Source: a virus. From it: a DNA stretch of 25,106 nt. The notes under the pieces were generated by a model, which was given only the letters and a program-made list of their open reading frames with translations, did no database searches and was not told the DNA's origin. Below, piece by piece: positions 8,751 through 15,727 of the stretch. A program made the translations under genes and the position numbers. The stretch is taken from the IMG/VR virus record IMGVR_UViG_3300044612_001184, positions 1 to 25,106 of that record; one strand, 5' to 3'. Position 1 is the stretch's first letter. Each line of letters starts with the position of its first letter.

Positions 8751-8780
8751 GTAATCACCATTACGGTAATGTGCATTACC
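8751..8780. promoter_or_regulatory. Overlapping dyads, candidate operator
   Basis: Four alternating half-sites form GTAAT-N4-ATTAC followed directly by GGTAAT-N4-ATTACC. The second is a perfect inverted repeat that extends to seven bases per arm. It overlaps the stop codon of the 52-residue ORF and lies just before the terminator on the leftward strand. It may be a protein-binding site or an RNA hairpin that competes with the terminator. A similar array with the same four-base spacers lies at 21758-21787. Confidence 0.4.
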
Positions 8781-8934
8781 TATTTTTAATTGTAAAATTA
8801 AACAAAGTTAAGCAGTAAAATTCTCTTGTTGCATCAATCTCAATGCTGAATAAATCCAAACTAGATATTCTTAATTTAATAATAAACTTATCCCATTGTT
8901 TATTCTTTGATGTCCAATTATTTCTTAGTTTCAT
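8776..8934 (-). CDS. 52-residue protein coupled to the lysis enzyme
   Basis: This short ORF begins with an ATG that overlaps the stop of the YkuD-like gene as ATGA, a strong sign of real, coupled translation. The product starts MKLRNNWTSKNKQWDKFIIK, with a basic amphipathic N-terminus, then an alternating hydrophobic stretch (LDLFSIEIDATREFYCLTLF) that looks beta-rich rather than membrane-spanning. I do not recognise the family. As the last gene of the lysis cassette it could act in lysis, but only position suggests this. Confidence 0.6.
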   Translation of the reverse strand: MKLRNNWTSKNKQWDKFIIKLRISSLDLFSIEIDATREFYCLTLFNFTIKNR

Positions 8935-9527
8935 GCAGCTTCAAATTCATTTAACAAAACATAAGTAACTCTTTTTTGAGACTTCATCATTTTTACAGCA
9001 GCTAAGTGTTTTTGTTTGTTATTACAAACCTGACAACCAGCAGACCAATTACCAATATTCTCTTGCTCACCTTTAAAATTCTCGTCCCAAGTAGCAGCAT
9101 GAAAGTTAATACCATAACCAGAACCTTTAATTGGAACTCCAAGTTCTTCTGATTTTTTGTCTCTATCACCATCTCTGTGAACTAATATTGGTCCTACTTG
9201 TTTTAAAGCTGGCATTTTACCCATATGTAAACCATATGTCCATACATTATAGTACCACTCATCAGATTTAACTATTGCAGCACCAGCTTTGTTATATTTT
9301 ATGAATCCACCTTCAAGAATTGGTGTACCAGGATTTGTAGTACCTGTTAATACTGTAACAAAAAGCTCTCCATTAAATATGTAAAATTTATCATCATATT
9401 TATTTGGAGCATCCTCATTTGATCTTACTCCTAAAATCCAATATCCTTCTGGAATAGACTTGAAAGATGGTAATGATTTTACTTTAGCAAGTAACTGTTT
9501 ATCATTATATGTCCTTACATTAGTCAT
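8931..9527 (-). CDS. YkuD-like (L,D-transpeptidase fold) cell-wall enzyme, likely the lysis enzyme
   Basis: The 198-residue protein ends with the catalytic signature of the YkuD fold: H143 in INFHAAT, then IGNWSAGCQV with S162, G164 and the candidate nucleophile C165. The preceding strands (WILGVRSNEDAPNKYDDKFYIFNG) fit the beta-sandwich. In bacteria such enzymes make or break L,D-peptide crosslinks using an acyl-cysteine intermediate. In a phage, next to holin- and spanin-like genes, the simplest role is peptidoglycan degradation at lysis. There is no signal peptide, so export would need the holin. I see no separate wall-binding domain. Confidence 0.75.
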   Translation of the reverse strand: MTNVRTYNDKQLLAKVKSLPSFKSIPEGYWILGVRSNEDAPNKYDDKFYIFNGELFVTVLTGTTNPGTPILEGGFIKYNKAGAAIVKSDEWYYNVWTYGLHMGKMPALKQVGPILVHRDGDRDKKSEELGVPIKGSGYGINFHAATWDENFKGEQENIGNWSAGCQVCNNKQKHLAAVKMMKSQKRVTYVLLNEFEAA

Positions 9528-9538
9528 ACTTAAAATTT

Positions 9539-9766
9539 TTATTGTTCAACTTGTAAATCTTCTACTGTAAACTGAGACATAGCTGCAATCAATCCACCTC
9601 CAAAGGCAACATATGATCCAGCTGTAATAATTGCTGCAGGCAATGCAACAGGAGCTGTTACTACTGCTGTTCCTATAGCAGTAAGTAATATACCTATTCT
9701 TTGTACTTTTTTCCAAAACTTAGGTGTTGGTGCAAGCACTCTTTCTTTTAAACTTAATCCTTCCAT
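9539..9766 (-). CDS. Holin-like small membrane protein
   Basis: The 75-residue protein has a basic N-terminus (LAPTPKFWKKVQR) followed by two hydrophobic segments, about residues 24-40 (IGILLTAIGTAVVTAPV) and 43-63 (PAAIITAGSYVAFGGGLIAAM), then an acidic tail. Two membrane helices separated by a short turn, with a small charged end, is the class II holin pattern: such proteins form lesions in the inner membrane that set lysis time. It lies between the spanin-like and YkuD-like genes, which supports the call. Confidence 0.75.
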   Translation of the reverse strand: MEGLSLKERVLAPTPKFWKKVQRIGILLTAIGTAVVTAPVALPAAIITAGSYVAFGGGLIAAMSQFTVEDLQVEQ

Positions 9767-9768
9767 GA

Positions 9769-10080
9769 TTATAATGTTTTTGGTCTTTTAATTATTAGTT
9801 CTTTAACTGCATCAGAAAGTTCACTAACATGCTTGGCAAGATTTTTAATTTCAAGCTGAGTTAACTCCTGGATAGCTTGATATTTCAATTGGTTCTCTTG
9901 TTGTACTAATTCAATTTTTCCTTTGAGTTTTCCAAGTTCTTCAGATGCTTTAGATTGGTTATTTATTAATAGCTCAATGTCTTTTCTAGTATCATTGTAA
10001 GCTGTCCTCAAAAAGAAACCAAAGATTGTTATTATTGTTGCTGCAACAAATAATATAATAGTAAGTACCATCTCATTCAT
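9769..10080 (-). CDS. Spanin-like protein (N-terminal membrane anchor plus coiled coil)
   Basis: The 103-residue protein has one N-terminal membrane helix (about residues 4-25, MVLTIILFVAATIITIFGFF) and then a long charged coiled coil to the end (residues 30-97). This is the topology of an inner-membrane spanin of the Rz type, which links inner and outer membranes in Gram-negative lysis. No separate outer-membrane lipoprotein partner was found, so it may act with a partner elsewhere or be a holin accessory protein. It is two bases upstream of the holin-like gene, with a late-promoter-like motif before its start. Confidence 0.65.
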   Translation of the reverse strand: MNEMVLTIILFVAATIITIFGFFLRTAYNDTRKDIELLINNQSKASEELGKLKGKIELVQQENQLKYQAIQELTQLEIKNLAKHVSELSDAVKELIIKRPKTL

Positions 10081-10092
10081 AATGAAAAATTT

Positions 10093-10116
10093 TATATAAT
10101 AATATACTAAAAAAAA
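10093..10116 (-). promoter_or_regulatory. Candidate late-promoter motif before the lysis genes
   Basis: Leftward, a run of eight T followed by AGTATATTATTATATA lies 13 bases before the ATG of the spanin-like gene. Closely similar sequences lie before the genes starting at 14163 and 18997. Confidence 0.45.
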
Positions 10117-10127
10117 TTAAGATATCA

Positions 10128-10370
10128 CTATAAAAAGTACTGTTCTCTGACTTCTATAGGAACATTATCCATCTCCTGAAACTTTTCAAAAAGAATAGGT
10201 CTCTGTGTAATAGCCAATTCATAGATTTCATCTAATGCTTCTTGTTCATTAGGAAAAGTAAAAAAGCTTGCTATGTAATCTGATATTTGTGGATCAGATG
10301 GTCTTAAACAAACATAAGCTTCTAAAGTAGGCAACACAATATAAGTGGTTGCAAGTGTGAATTGTTTCAT
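10128..10370 (-). CDS. Unknown 80-residue protein between fibre and lysis genes
   Basis: The product is a small soluble protein with a short hydrophobic N-terminus (LATTYIVLPTLEAYVCL) and an acidic helical second half (EQEALDEIYELAIT). No family is recognised. It begins two bases after the 730-residue fibre gene ends, so the two are probably co-translated, which points to a structural or assembly-helper role for the fibre. That is inference from position only. Confidence 0.7.
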   Translation of the reverse strand: MKQFTLATTYIVLPTLEAYVCLRPSDPQISDYIASFFTFPNEQEALDEIYELAITQRPILFEKFQEMDNVPIEVREQYFL

Positions 10371-10372
10371 AA

Positions 10373-12565
10373 TTATAAAGAATAAATACCAAATCTATAA
10401 ACATCAAATTGTCCTGAGTTAGTAACACCACCTCCGGATGTACCCATAGTTCTTACACCATAAAAATTTAAACCAACATTTGTTGCTGGTAAATTAGAAG
10501 ATACGGTACCTTGTGCTACAGCACCAGTTTCTTTATTTACTATTCTGTAAATAATACTTGTGGATGCAGGAGCATTATATATATAGCAACTATATATTGT
10601 TGTAATTGCTGCACCAGCTGTTCTATTAGATGGAAAGCTTGAACCTAAATCAATTTTAGTTGCAACACCAGAACCATCATTATGCATGAATTGTAAGTTA
10701 GCATCTCCTGAATCATTAGCAAAAGCAATAGTATTAAGCAATGCAGATGGTTGAGCATTCCCAATATCTCCAATATTTAAACTTCCTACGTAACCTGCTA
10801 ATCCCCAAAAATTATGAGTTCCTGTTGCAAATGCTGTATCAGAAATATTAAATTCACCTACAAACATAAATCCAGCACTTAAAATAAATTGTTGACCTGG
10901 CCCATTTAAACCTGAGTATCTACCTGTTGCAACTACAGAAGCAGTAACACCCATTCTTATACTTCTTACAGAAAAACTACTTCCTGTTATTGCTCTTGCA
11001 ACTGCAGTACCTGCAACAGTTATAGTATAACCAGATGTTGTATCTACAGTTGTAGAGTTATTTCTATATGTACTACCTCTATAAGTCTCGTTTCCTTTTA
11101 AATCAGGAATCAAAGATGCTTGATAATTTGGAATATTTAAAGTATTTCCAACAAGAGTAGCAGCACCATTTGTTCCAGTTGTAGTTAATGTTAATCCTGT
11201 ATCAGCAACAGACATTGTAGCCCAGTTTGCTTGTCCAGCACTTGTTATACATTTTAAAAATTTTCCAACACCTTCTGAATTATCTTGCAATTGAACAGCA
11301 TAAGCAAATGGTCCATCTGCATAAAATCTACCAGCAACATAAATATTAGTATTAATTGGTGTATCAGATGGATAAGATTCAAAGAATGCTGCTATTCTAT
11401 TACCAGCACCATCACCAATGTTAGAACCATATACTGCATTTTTTCCCGCTGTACTAGCTGCAGAATAGACACCTGTATTTGCACCAGCACCCACATATAA
11501 TCTTGAGCCAGCTTGTGGTGTAATACCAACTCCTATATTTGTACCATCATCTTGAATTATACTATTACCTATTGTACCACCAGCTGTAAACTTAGATACA
11601 TAGTTTGTAGAACCTGAACCACCTATCTTATTATTAAATGTAGTCCAGTTTGTAGAACTTAAATATCCTGATGTTGAACCACTAGCTTGTGCAATAGATA
11701 ATGTCATACCAATACCACTAAGATCAGATGATCCACTTAATGGACTAGATGTATTGATTGTAAATGTACTATTTGCTGGAGTATATCCTAAAGCAGTAGC
11801 TATTGATTTATGTTCCCATAAACTAGTAGTTGTATTATAAAATAAACCATCATTGTTAGATGCATTTAAAGCATCTACGTCATGTAGTTCTCCTAATTCA
11901 AATCCATTTTGTACTTTAACAAAGATTTCTCCTACGGTAGCACTTGATCTGGTAACAATACCAATAAATACTAAATGTGCTGGAGCTACTGGTTTATTTG
12001 CTAAACCAAATATTAAGTTACCATTAGTACCTAACCATACAGGATCTCCTGCATTAGCAGTACTTGTATCTAAAGGTGCACCACCTGTACCGGTAAGTAA
12101 ACCTTCTGTGATAACAAATATAATTCCATTTAATGCGGCTGAACTTGCTACAAGCCCCATTGTTTTACTTGATGTTGATTCTGATGCATTGGATGCTTTA
12201 GAAACAATCATGTTTGTACCATCTGCTGAACTAACATAAACTGCTTGTCCTTTTGTTAATGCAACTCCGGCTTTTACTTCATGTTGTACTGTACTAGTGT
12301 AGTTGCTTATCCATTCTACATCATAATTAGTACCACTTGCTTTTGCTAAAATATCTCCTGTAGCACCACCAGCTGGTAAGTTCCCACTTCCACCTAATGC
12401 AATCCAAGATGTTCCATCTGAATAATAATATTGACCAGCATGATATACTATTCTTTTAGAGTTTGTTGATGCTAAATTTGTAGTTATATCAAGTGTATCA
12501 GCTTTTAAATTAACAAGCTCATTACTGTTTAAATTTAAATCTACGTATAATTTATTAGAGGCCAT
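10373..12565 (-). CDS. Tail fibre / receptor-binding structural protein (730 residues)
   Basis: The N-terminus (KLYVDLNLNSNELVNL) closely resembles that of the 288-residue protein upstream (KFYVDINLQNNSLKNT), suggesting a shared virion-attachment module. The body is Gly/Ser/Thr/Asn-rich and beta-repetitive, as in fibres. A central part has the ALGYTPANSTF and STNWTTFNNK elements that recur in phage fibres. The last 200 residues (about 520-730) look like a separate beta-sandwich with segments such as GVTASVVATGRYSGL, a candidate receptor-binding or carbohydrate-contact domain. It is the first gene after a hairpin terminator and has its own host-type promoter. Confidence 0.75.
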   Translation of the reverse strand: MASNKLYVDLNLNSNELVNLKADTLDITTNLASTNSKRIVYHAGQYYYSDGTSWIALGGSGNLPAGGATGDILAKASGTNYDVEWISNYTSTVQHEVKAGVALTKGQAVYVSSADGTNMIVSKASNASESTSSKTMGLVASSAALNGIIFVITEGLLTGTGGAPLDTSTANAGDPVWLGTNGNLIFGLANKPVAPAHLVFIGIVTRSSATVGEIFVKVQNGFELGELHDVDALNASNNDGLFYNTTTSLWEHKSIATALGYTPANSTFTINTSSPLSGSSDLSGIGMTLSIAQASGSTSGYLSSTNWTTFNNKIGGSGSTNYVSKFTAGGTIGNSIIQDDGTNIGVGITPQAGSRLYVGAGANTGVYSAASTAGKNAVYGSNIGDGAGNRIAAFFESYPSDTPINTNIYVAGRFYADGPFAYAVQLQDNSEGVGKFLKCITSAGQANWATMSVADTGLTLTTTGTNGAATLVGNTLNIPNYQASLIPDLKGNETYRGSTYRNNSTTVDTTSGYTITVAGTAVARAITGSSFSVRSIRMGVTASVVATGRYSGLNGPGQQFILSAGFMFVGEFNISDTAFATGTHNFWGLAGYVGSLNIGDIGNAQPSALLNTIAFANDSGDANLQFMHNDGSGVATKIDLGSSFPSNRTAGAAITTIYSCYIYNAPASTSIIYRIVNKETGAVAQGTVSSNLPATNVGLNFYGVRTMGTSGGGVTNSGQFDVYRFGIYSL

Positions 12566-12580
12566 TATATTATTTTTTTA

Positions 12581-12612
12581 CAAACATAAAGAATCCCGCT
12601 CTATATTTCAAG
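12581..12612 (-). promoter_or_regulatory. Host-type promoter CTTG-N20-TATGTTTG before the 730-residue fibre gene
   Basis: Leftward, TATGTTTG (12588-12581) matches the Bacteroidetes -7 box exactly. CTTG lies 20 bases upstream (12612-12609), within the usual spacing for the -33 TTTG box. It is the best two-box match I found. The -33 box lies in the loop of the preceding hairpin, so terminator and promoter overlap. Confidence 0.6.
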
Positions 12613-12620
12613 AACGGGAT
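12593..12620 (-). terminator. Hairpin after the 288-residue fibre gene
   Basis: ATCCCGTTC pairs with GAGCGGGAT (one wobble) around a ten-base loop. The T-run that follows leftward is short (TTCTTTATG), so termination may be partial. It separates two fibre transcription units. Confidence 0.6.
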
Positions 12621-12636
12621 CAATTAAAAATTTTAA

Positions 12637-13503
12637 TTACTTAGAAACACCAACTTTGATAGTTGTAGGTGCAGATACACCAGCGTTTTTAGTTAAAGTA
12701 ACTACGTTAGCACTAGTAATAGTAACAGCAAAGTTTACTAATTCACCAGCTTCATAAACTGCTACTTTCGGAGAAGAAGAGTTTAAGTTGTGAGTTACAG
12801 TCAATGTGTTAGTAGTCCAAGCAGCAGCTAAATAATCATCAGAGAAATAGATAGCACCAGTTTGAGCATCAACGTAAGCTTTAGTAGCAGCATCTTGAGC
12901 TAAAGATGGATCAGTCAAATTGTTAATTTGATGACTATCCATGTCAAGTGCTCCAGTCATAGCTAAAGAACCATCTCTGCTTAATTTTAAATCTAAAGCA
13001 GTTTTTAAATCAAATGGTCTTACAGCATAAGCACCAGTTTCAGTACCAGCAGCTACTTGAGCAGCAGATGCCAATTGGATTAAACCTGGAGTTGATTCTG
13101 TTGCAATATCAATATTACCTTGAATAACTACCCAGTCAGCTAATGTAGAAGCATCATCAGCTTTTGCAAATAATGAATCACCAATTTTAACTGCCTCAGT
13201 AAAGAAGTTACCAGCTGCTGTTACTACATAGAAATCACCTTTCTTAACTCCTGTAGGAGCTACATCAAGGTCAGGAGTGTTTGTTGCTGCATTATACCCA
13301 CCTTTGAAATCTAACAATCCTGTTACATCATCAAGGTTAGCTACAGTTTTTACAGCTGTACCATTATGGTACTCTAAAGCGTTAGTAGATGTGTTGTACT
13401 GGAATCTACCAGCTGCTGTCATTGAAGCATTAGCTCCAAGCGTTGTGTTTTTTAATGAATTGTTCTGTAGATTAATATCTACATAAAACTTTTGTTCTGC
13501 CAT
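12637..13503 (-). CDS. Tail fibre protein (288 residues)
   Basis: The N-terminus KFYVDINLQNNSLKNT matches that of the 730-residue protein. Residues about 165-215 contain a phage-fibre signature (DLKLSRDGSLAMTGALDMD, then HQINNLTDPSLAQDAATKAYVD), known from T7- and P2-like fibre shafts. The C-terminal 70 residues (LTVTHNLNSSSPKVAVYEAG) form a beta-rich tip related to the small 83-residue protein encoded next upstream. The product is therefore attachment module, shaft and tip, and probably works in host recognition. The ATG is preceded by the leader TAAAAACAAAATAAA, shared with two other fibre-block genes. Confidence 0.8.
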   Translation of the reverse strand: MAEQKFYVDINLQNNSLKNTTLGANASMTAAGRFQYNTSTNALEYHNGTAVKTVANLDDVTGLLDFKGGYNAATNTPDLDVAPTGVKKGDFYVVTAAGNFFTEAVKIGDSLFAKADDASTLADWVVIQGNIDIATESTPGLIQLASAAQVAAGTETGAYAVRPFDLKTALDLKLSRDGSLAMTGALDMDSHQINNLTDPSLAQDAATKAYVDAQTGAIYFSDDYLAAAWTTNTLTVTHNLNSSSPKVAVYEAGELVNFAVTITSANVVTLTKNAGVSAPTTIKVGVSK

Positions 13504-13543
13504 TTTATTTTGTTTTTAAAGGTTACACTTATAATATAAGAAA

Positions 13544-13795
13544 TTAATTGCAATAAACAAAACCTGCTACAGGTATATTAAATGATATCTGAACATTATT
13601 ATTGTCTATCCAATCAATTTGAGCCACTATCTGATTACCTGAACTATCTACTACTTGCACAGCGCATTTTGTATTTAAGTTATGATTAACATTCCATACT
13701 GTTGCCGGAACAGTTTGTGTATGTACATAACTTATGTCTGAGAGAGAGTTTACAAGATCAAATTCACCAGATACTGGGTTATACTTATTCTTCAT
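13544..13795 (-). CDS. Stand-alone fibre-tip domain (83 residues)
   Basis: Nearly the whole protein is one beta domain of the kind that ends phage fibres: WNVNHNLNTKCAVQVVDSSG, then DWIDNNNVQISFNIPVAGF. The same plan closes the 288-residue fibre next door. A fibre tip without a shaft suggests a short adhesin, a decoy or exchangeable tip, or the remnant of a split fibre. The first 25 residues (KNKYNPVSGEFDLVNSLSD) are the kind of lead-in that fits onto another virion protein. Two bases separate it from the preceding gene, indicating co-translation. Confidence 0.7.
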   Translation of the reverse strand: MKNKYNPVSGEFDLVNSLSDISYVHTQTVPATVWNVNHNLNTKCAVQVVDSSGNQIVAQIDWIDNNNVQISFNIPVAGFVYCN

Positions 13796-13797
13796 AA

Positions 13798-14163
13798 TTA
13801 TGAATATTGAATTTGTATTATATTTCTATTTCCATCATATGATAAAGTTTCAAGAATAGTTTCAAATCCATAATCAGTATTGCCAGTATGAGTCACACTT
13901 GTAACATCATTATTACCATTATATACCAATACTCTATTGTAATTTGCTGCTCCTTGAATTCTACTTATTTTAGATATAGAATTCTTTTTAATTATCTCTA
14001 CTAAAGCTTCAATCAATAACTGTGTGGTTTCTTTAGCTACTCCTCCTGAAGGTGTAACTCCTTGAATACCATCAGCAATTTGTTGTAGCCCTAGTAATGT
14101 TTTCATTTGATAAGGAAAGTTATTACCCTTATTTCCTGTATCTTTTAAGTTACCTATTGACAT
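13798..14163 (-). CDS. Small virion-associated protein of the fibre block (121 residues)
   Basis: I place the start at the ATG at 14163 (MSIGNLKDTGNKGNNFPYQ). The frame opens further upstream only through a TTG at 14217 and a hydrophobic stretch translated from AT-rich promoter and terminator DNA. The N-terminus GNLKDTGNKGNNFP recurs in structural genes of Bacteroidetes phages as I remember them. The middle is helical (ETTQLLIEALVEIIKKN) and the C-terminus beta-rich (RVLVYNGNNDVTSVTHTG). Its role is unknown; the context suggests a structural part of the tail-fibre apparatus. Confidence 0.65.
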   Translation of the reverse strand: MSIGNLKDTGNKGNNFPYQMKTLLGLQQIADGIQGVTPSGGVAKETTQLLIEALVEIIKKNSISKISRIQGAANYNRVLVYNGNNDVTSVTHTGNTDYGFETILETLSYDGNRNIIQIQYS

Positions 14164-14182
14164 GATATAAAAATTTAGACTA

Positions 14183-14205
14183 TATATTAATATAACTAAA
14201 AAAAA
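14183..14205 (-). promoter_or_regulatory. Candidate late-promoter motif before the 121-residue gene
   Basis: Leftward, a run of eight T, then AGTTATATTAATATA, ends 20 bases before the ATG at 14163. It immediately follows a terminator and resembles the motifs at 10093-10116 and 19023-19039. Confidence 0.45.
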
Positions 14206-14212
14206 TAAGAAA

Positions 14213-14244
14213 AACAAAAAACCCCAGAAGTTAATCCGGGGTTT
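14213..14244 (-). terminator. Strong intrinsic terminator after the 54-residue gene
   Basis: Leftward, AAACCCC pairs with GGGGTTT around a twelve-base loop and is followed by more T residues (TTTTGTTTTT including the stem end). It closes the transcript that carries the 987- and 319-residue repeat proteins. Confidence 0.85.
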
Positions 14245-14264
14245 ATGAATTTGTGCTGTAGGAA

Positions 14265-14429
14265 TTATTCTGTTACTAATTCAGGAATAGAAGATTTTAC
14301 CTCATCTAAATTGTGAATAGTATTCAAAGCAACTAATACTTTGTTAGCATCTGCTAAAGAATAAACACCTTTCAAGTTAGCAGCATTTAATGCTTGCTCT
14401 AATACTTGTACTGCTTCAATTGGACTCAT
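14265..14429 (-). CDS. 54-residue helical protein at the end of the repeat-fibre operon
   Basis: This short ORF starts at an ATG at 14429 and ends just before a strong terminator. The product (MSPIEAVQVLEQALNAANLK...) is predicted to be almost wholly helical, with heptad-like Leu/Ala/Val spacing and no membrane segment. Small helical proteins of this kind are common at the ends of phage structural operons, sometimes as assembly chaperones or trimerisation aids, but I cannot name the family. Codon use and spacing match its neighbours. Confidence 0.65.
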   Translation of the reverse strand: MSPIEAVQVLEQALNAANLKGVYSLADANKVLVALNTIHNLDEVKSSIPELVTE

Positions 14430-14482
14430 AGTTTAAATTTTATTGGTTTATATTTAAAGTGTAAATATATAACATTTAAACT

Positions 14483-14722
14483 TTATACCAATGCTTCCAA
14501 TTCAGTTTTTTGCGCTGGAGTTAATTCTTCAACAAACCATTCTTTTGCAAGCATGATTCTCAAATGCTCTTCATTGCGCTCAATAGCTGCAGTTTCTTCC
14601 TCAGTTAATTCTGGTTTAGCTTTTAATTCAGCAATTAAAGCTACACTGTCGTAAGCTGCTAATACAGATCTTGCTGCTTGTTCAGCTGTTACTTCTTCTA
14701 CAATTTTTGTTTCTTCTGACAT
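14483..14722 (-). CDS. Acidic helical 79-residue protein
   Basis: The product is rich in Glu and Ala and helical throughout (VTAEQAARSVLAAYDSVALI, ELTEEETAAIERNEEHLRIM). No family is recognised. It lies between the 319-residue repeat fibre and the 54-residue gene and could be a fibre-folding helper, but this is inference from location. The leader AAAATCAAAATAAAATG is a variant of the shared leader before the 288- and 319-residue genes. Confidence 0.7.
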   Translation of the reverse strand: MSEETKIVEEVTAEQAARSVLAAYDSVALIAELKAKPELTEEETAAIERNEEHLRIMLAKEWFVEELTPAQKTELEALV

Positions 14723-14745
14723 TTTATTTTGATTTTAAATTATTA

Positions 14746-15705
14746 CTAAGCTAATAAAATTTTTCTATCTACACCATTAATTTTAACAGTCCATGTTCTT
14801 GTTGATGTTACAGTTTCTGTTGTTACTGTTCCTGCAGGAAATGAGTTAGATCCAACCACAAATTGGTTATTAGCATCTGATGCTGCAACACGGCCTAAAA
14901 CAATTGAACCACTTATTCCATTTGAAGTTGTATAAGCAGCATGACCTATTATTGTATTAGAACTACCAACAGTGTTATTTCCTAATGCCAAATAACCTAT
15001 TGCTACATTACAAGAACCTGTAGTTAAATCACGTAATGAAGATGAACCTAATGCCGTATTTTGAAAACCTGATGACCAATTATTACTTACAGAATTATGA
15101 CCAACATAAGTATTATTAGTAGTACCATTTTGTAGTAAACGTCCTGCATAAGCACCAATAGATACTGAAGATGCTGTAAAACCAGCTTGATAATTTGAAT
15201 AATACCCTATACTAACGCAATCATTAGTGTTTTGATTATAATAACCACTAAAACCACCAATATTAACATTTCTGTATTGATTGTTACCTTGAGCTGCTGC
15301 CGATGTTCCAATTGCAATTGAATTATCACTACTATTGCAATATTGAAATGCACTTTGACCAATAGCAATAGTTGTATTTATATTACCAGTACTTGCAGCA
15401 GCATATTCTCCAATTGCAATATTACTAGTACCACTATTTGTATTTTGTAAAGCACGATATCCTATGGCAACATTGAGATAAGTGGTAGCTTTATTATCTA
15501 AAGTTTCATTACCAAGTGTTACATTGTTATTTGTAAATGTTGGTGTAAATGCACTTGTAAAATCAAGTACAGAAATAGCTCCGGCTAAATAACCGTCATC
15601 TCTTTTAGGATCTTTAAGACCTACTGGTAATAAAGTTTGAGAGGAATCTACGGAAGTAACTATTCTACTTCCTTTAACCCATGATATAAAATTTAAAACA
15701 TCCAT
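14746..15705 (-). CDS. Trimeric-adhesin-like repeat fibre (319 residues)
   Basis: The N-terminal 50 residues (MDVLNFISWVKGSRIVTS, then DPKRDDGYLAGAI) match those of the 97-residue protein upstream. Residues about 70-270 are built from roughly 17-residue units with the pattern N-x-A-I-G, the head-domain repeat of YadA-like trimeric adhesins (left-handed parallel beta-roll). The last 30 residues (ETVTSTRTWTVKINGVDRKI) match the end of the 987-residue protein. The protein thus has one module from each neighbour. A role in binding the host surface, probably as a trimer, is inferred from the fold. Confidence 0.75.
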   Translation of the reverse strand: MDVLNFISWVKGSRIVTSVDSSQTLLPVGLKDPKRDDGYLAGAISVLDFTSAFTPTFTNNNVTLGNETLDNKATTYLNVAIGYRALQNTNSGTSNIAIGEYAAASTGNINTTIAIGQSAFQYCNSSDNSIAIGTSAAAQGNNQYRNVNIGGFSGYYNQNTNDCVSIGYYSNYQAGFTASSVSIGAYAGRLLQNGTTNNTYVGHNSVSNNWSSGFQNTALGSSSLRDLTTGSCNVAIGYLALGNNTVGSSNTIIGHAAYTTSNGISGSIVLGRVAASDANNQFVVGSNSFPAGTVTTETVTSTRTWTVKINGVDRKILLA

Positions 15706-15727
15706 TTTATTTTGTTTTTATTAATTA

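Noticed and set aside
8573-8776. 67-codon leftward frame crossing the terminator and promoter at 8718-8676
   Set aside because: It would be translated through the terminator hairpin and T-run, and its product is a low-complexity Leu/Phe/Tyr string; the 93-residue gene in another frame is better supported.
9769-10080. Second holin instead of spanin
   Set aside because: It has only one membrane helix followed by a long coiled coil, which fits a spanin better; the holin call is kept for the neighbouring two-helix protein.
11853-12239. 128-codon rightward frame in the 730-residue fibre gene
   Set aside because: It is a shadow frame inside a repetitive fibre gene, with no start signals.
13798-14217. 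Longer forms of three genes (TTG start at 14217, ATT start at 19078, TTG start at 19701)
   Set aside because: Each extension uses a non-ATG start; two run through terminator or promoter DNA and one into the previous gene, while good ATGs exist at 14163, 18997 and 19677.
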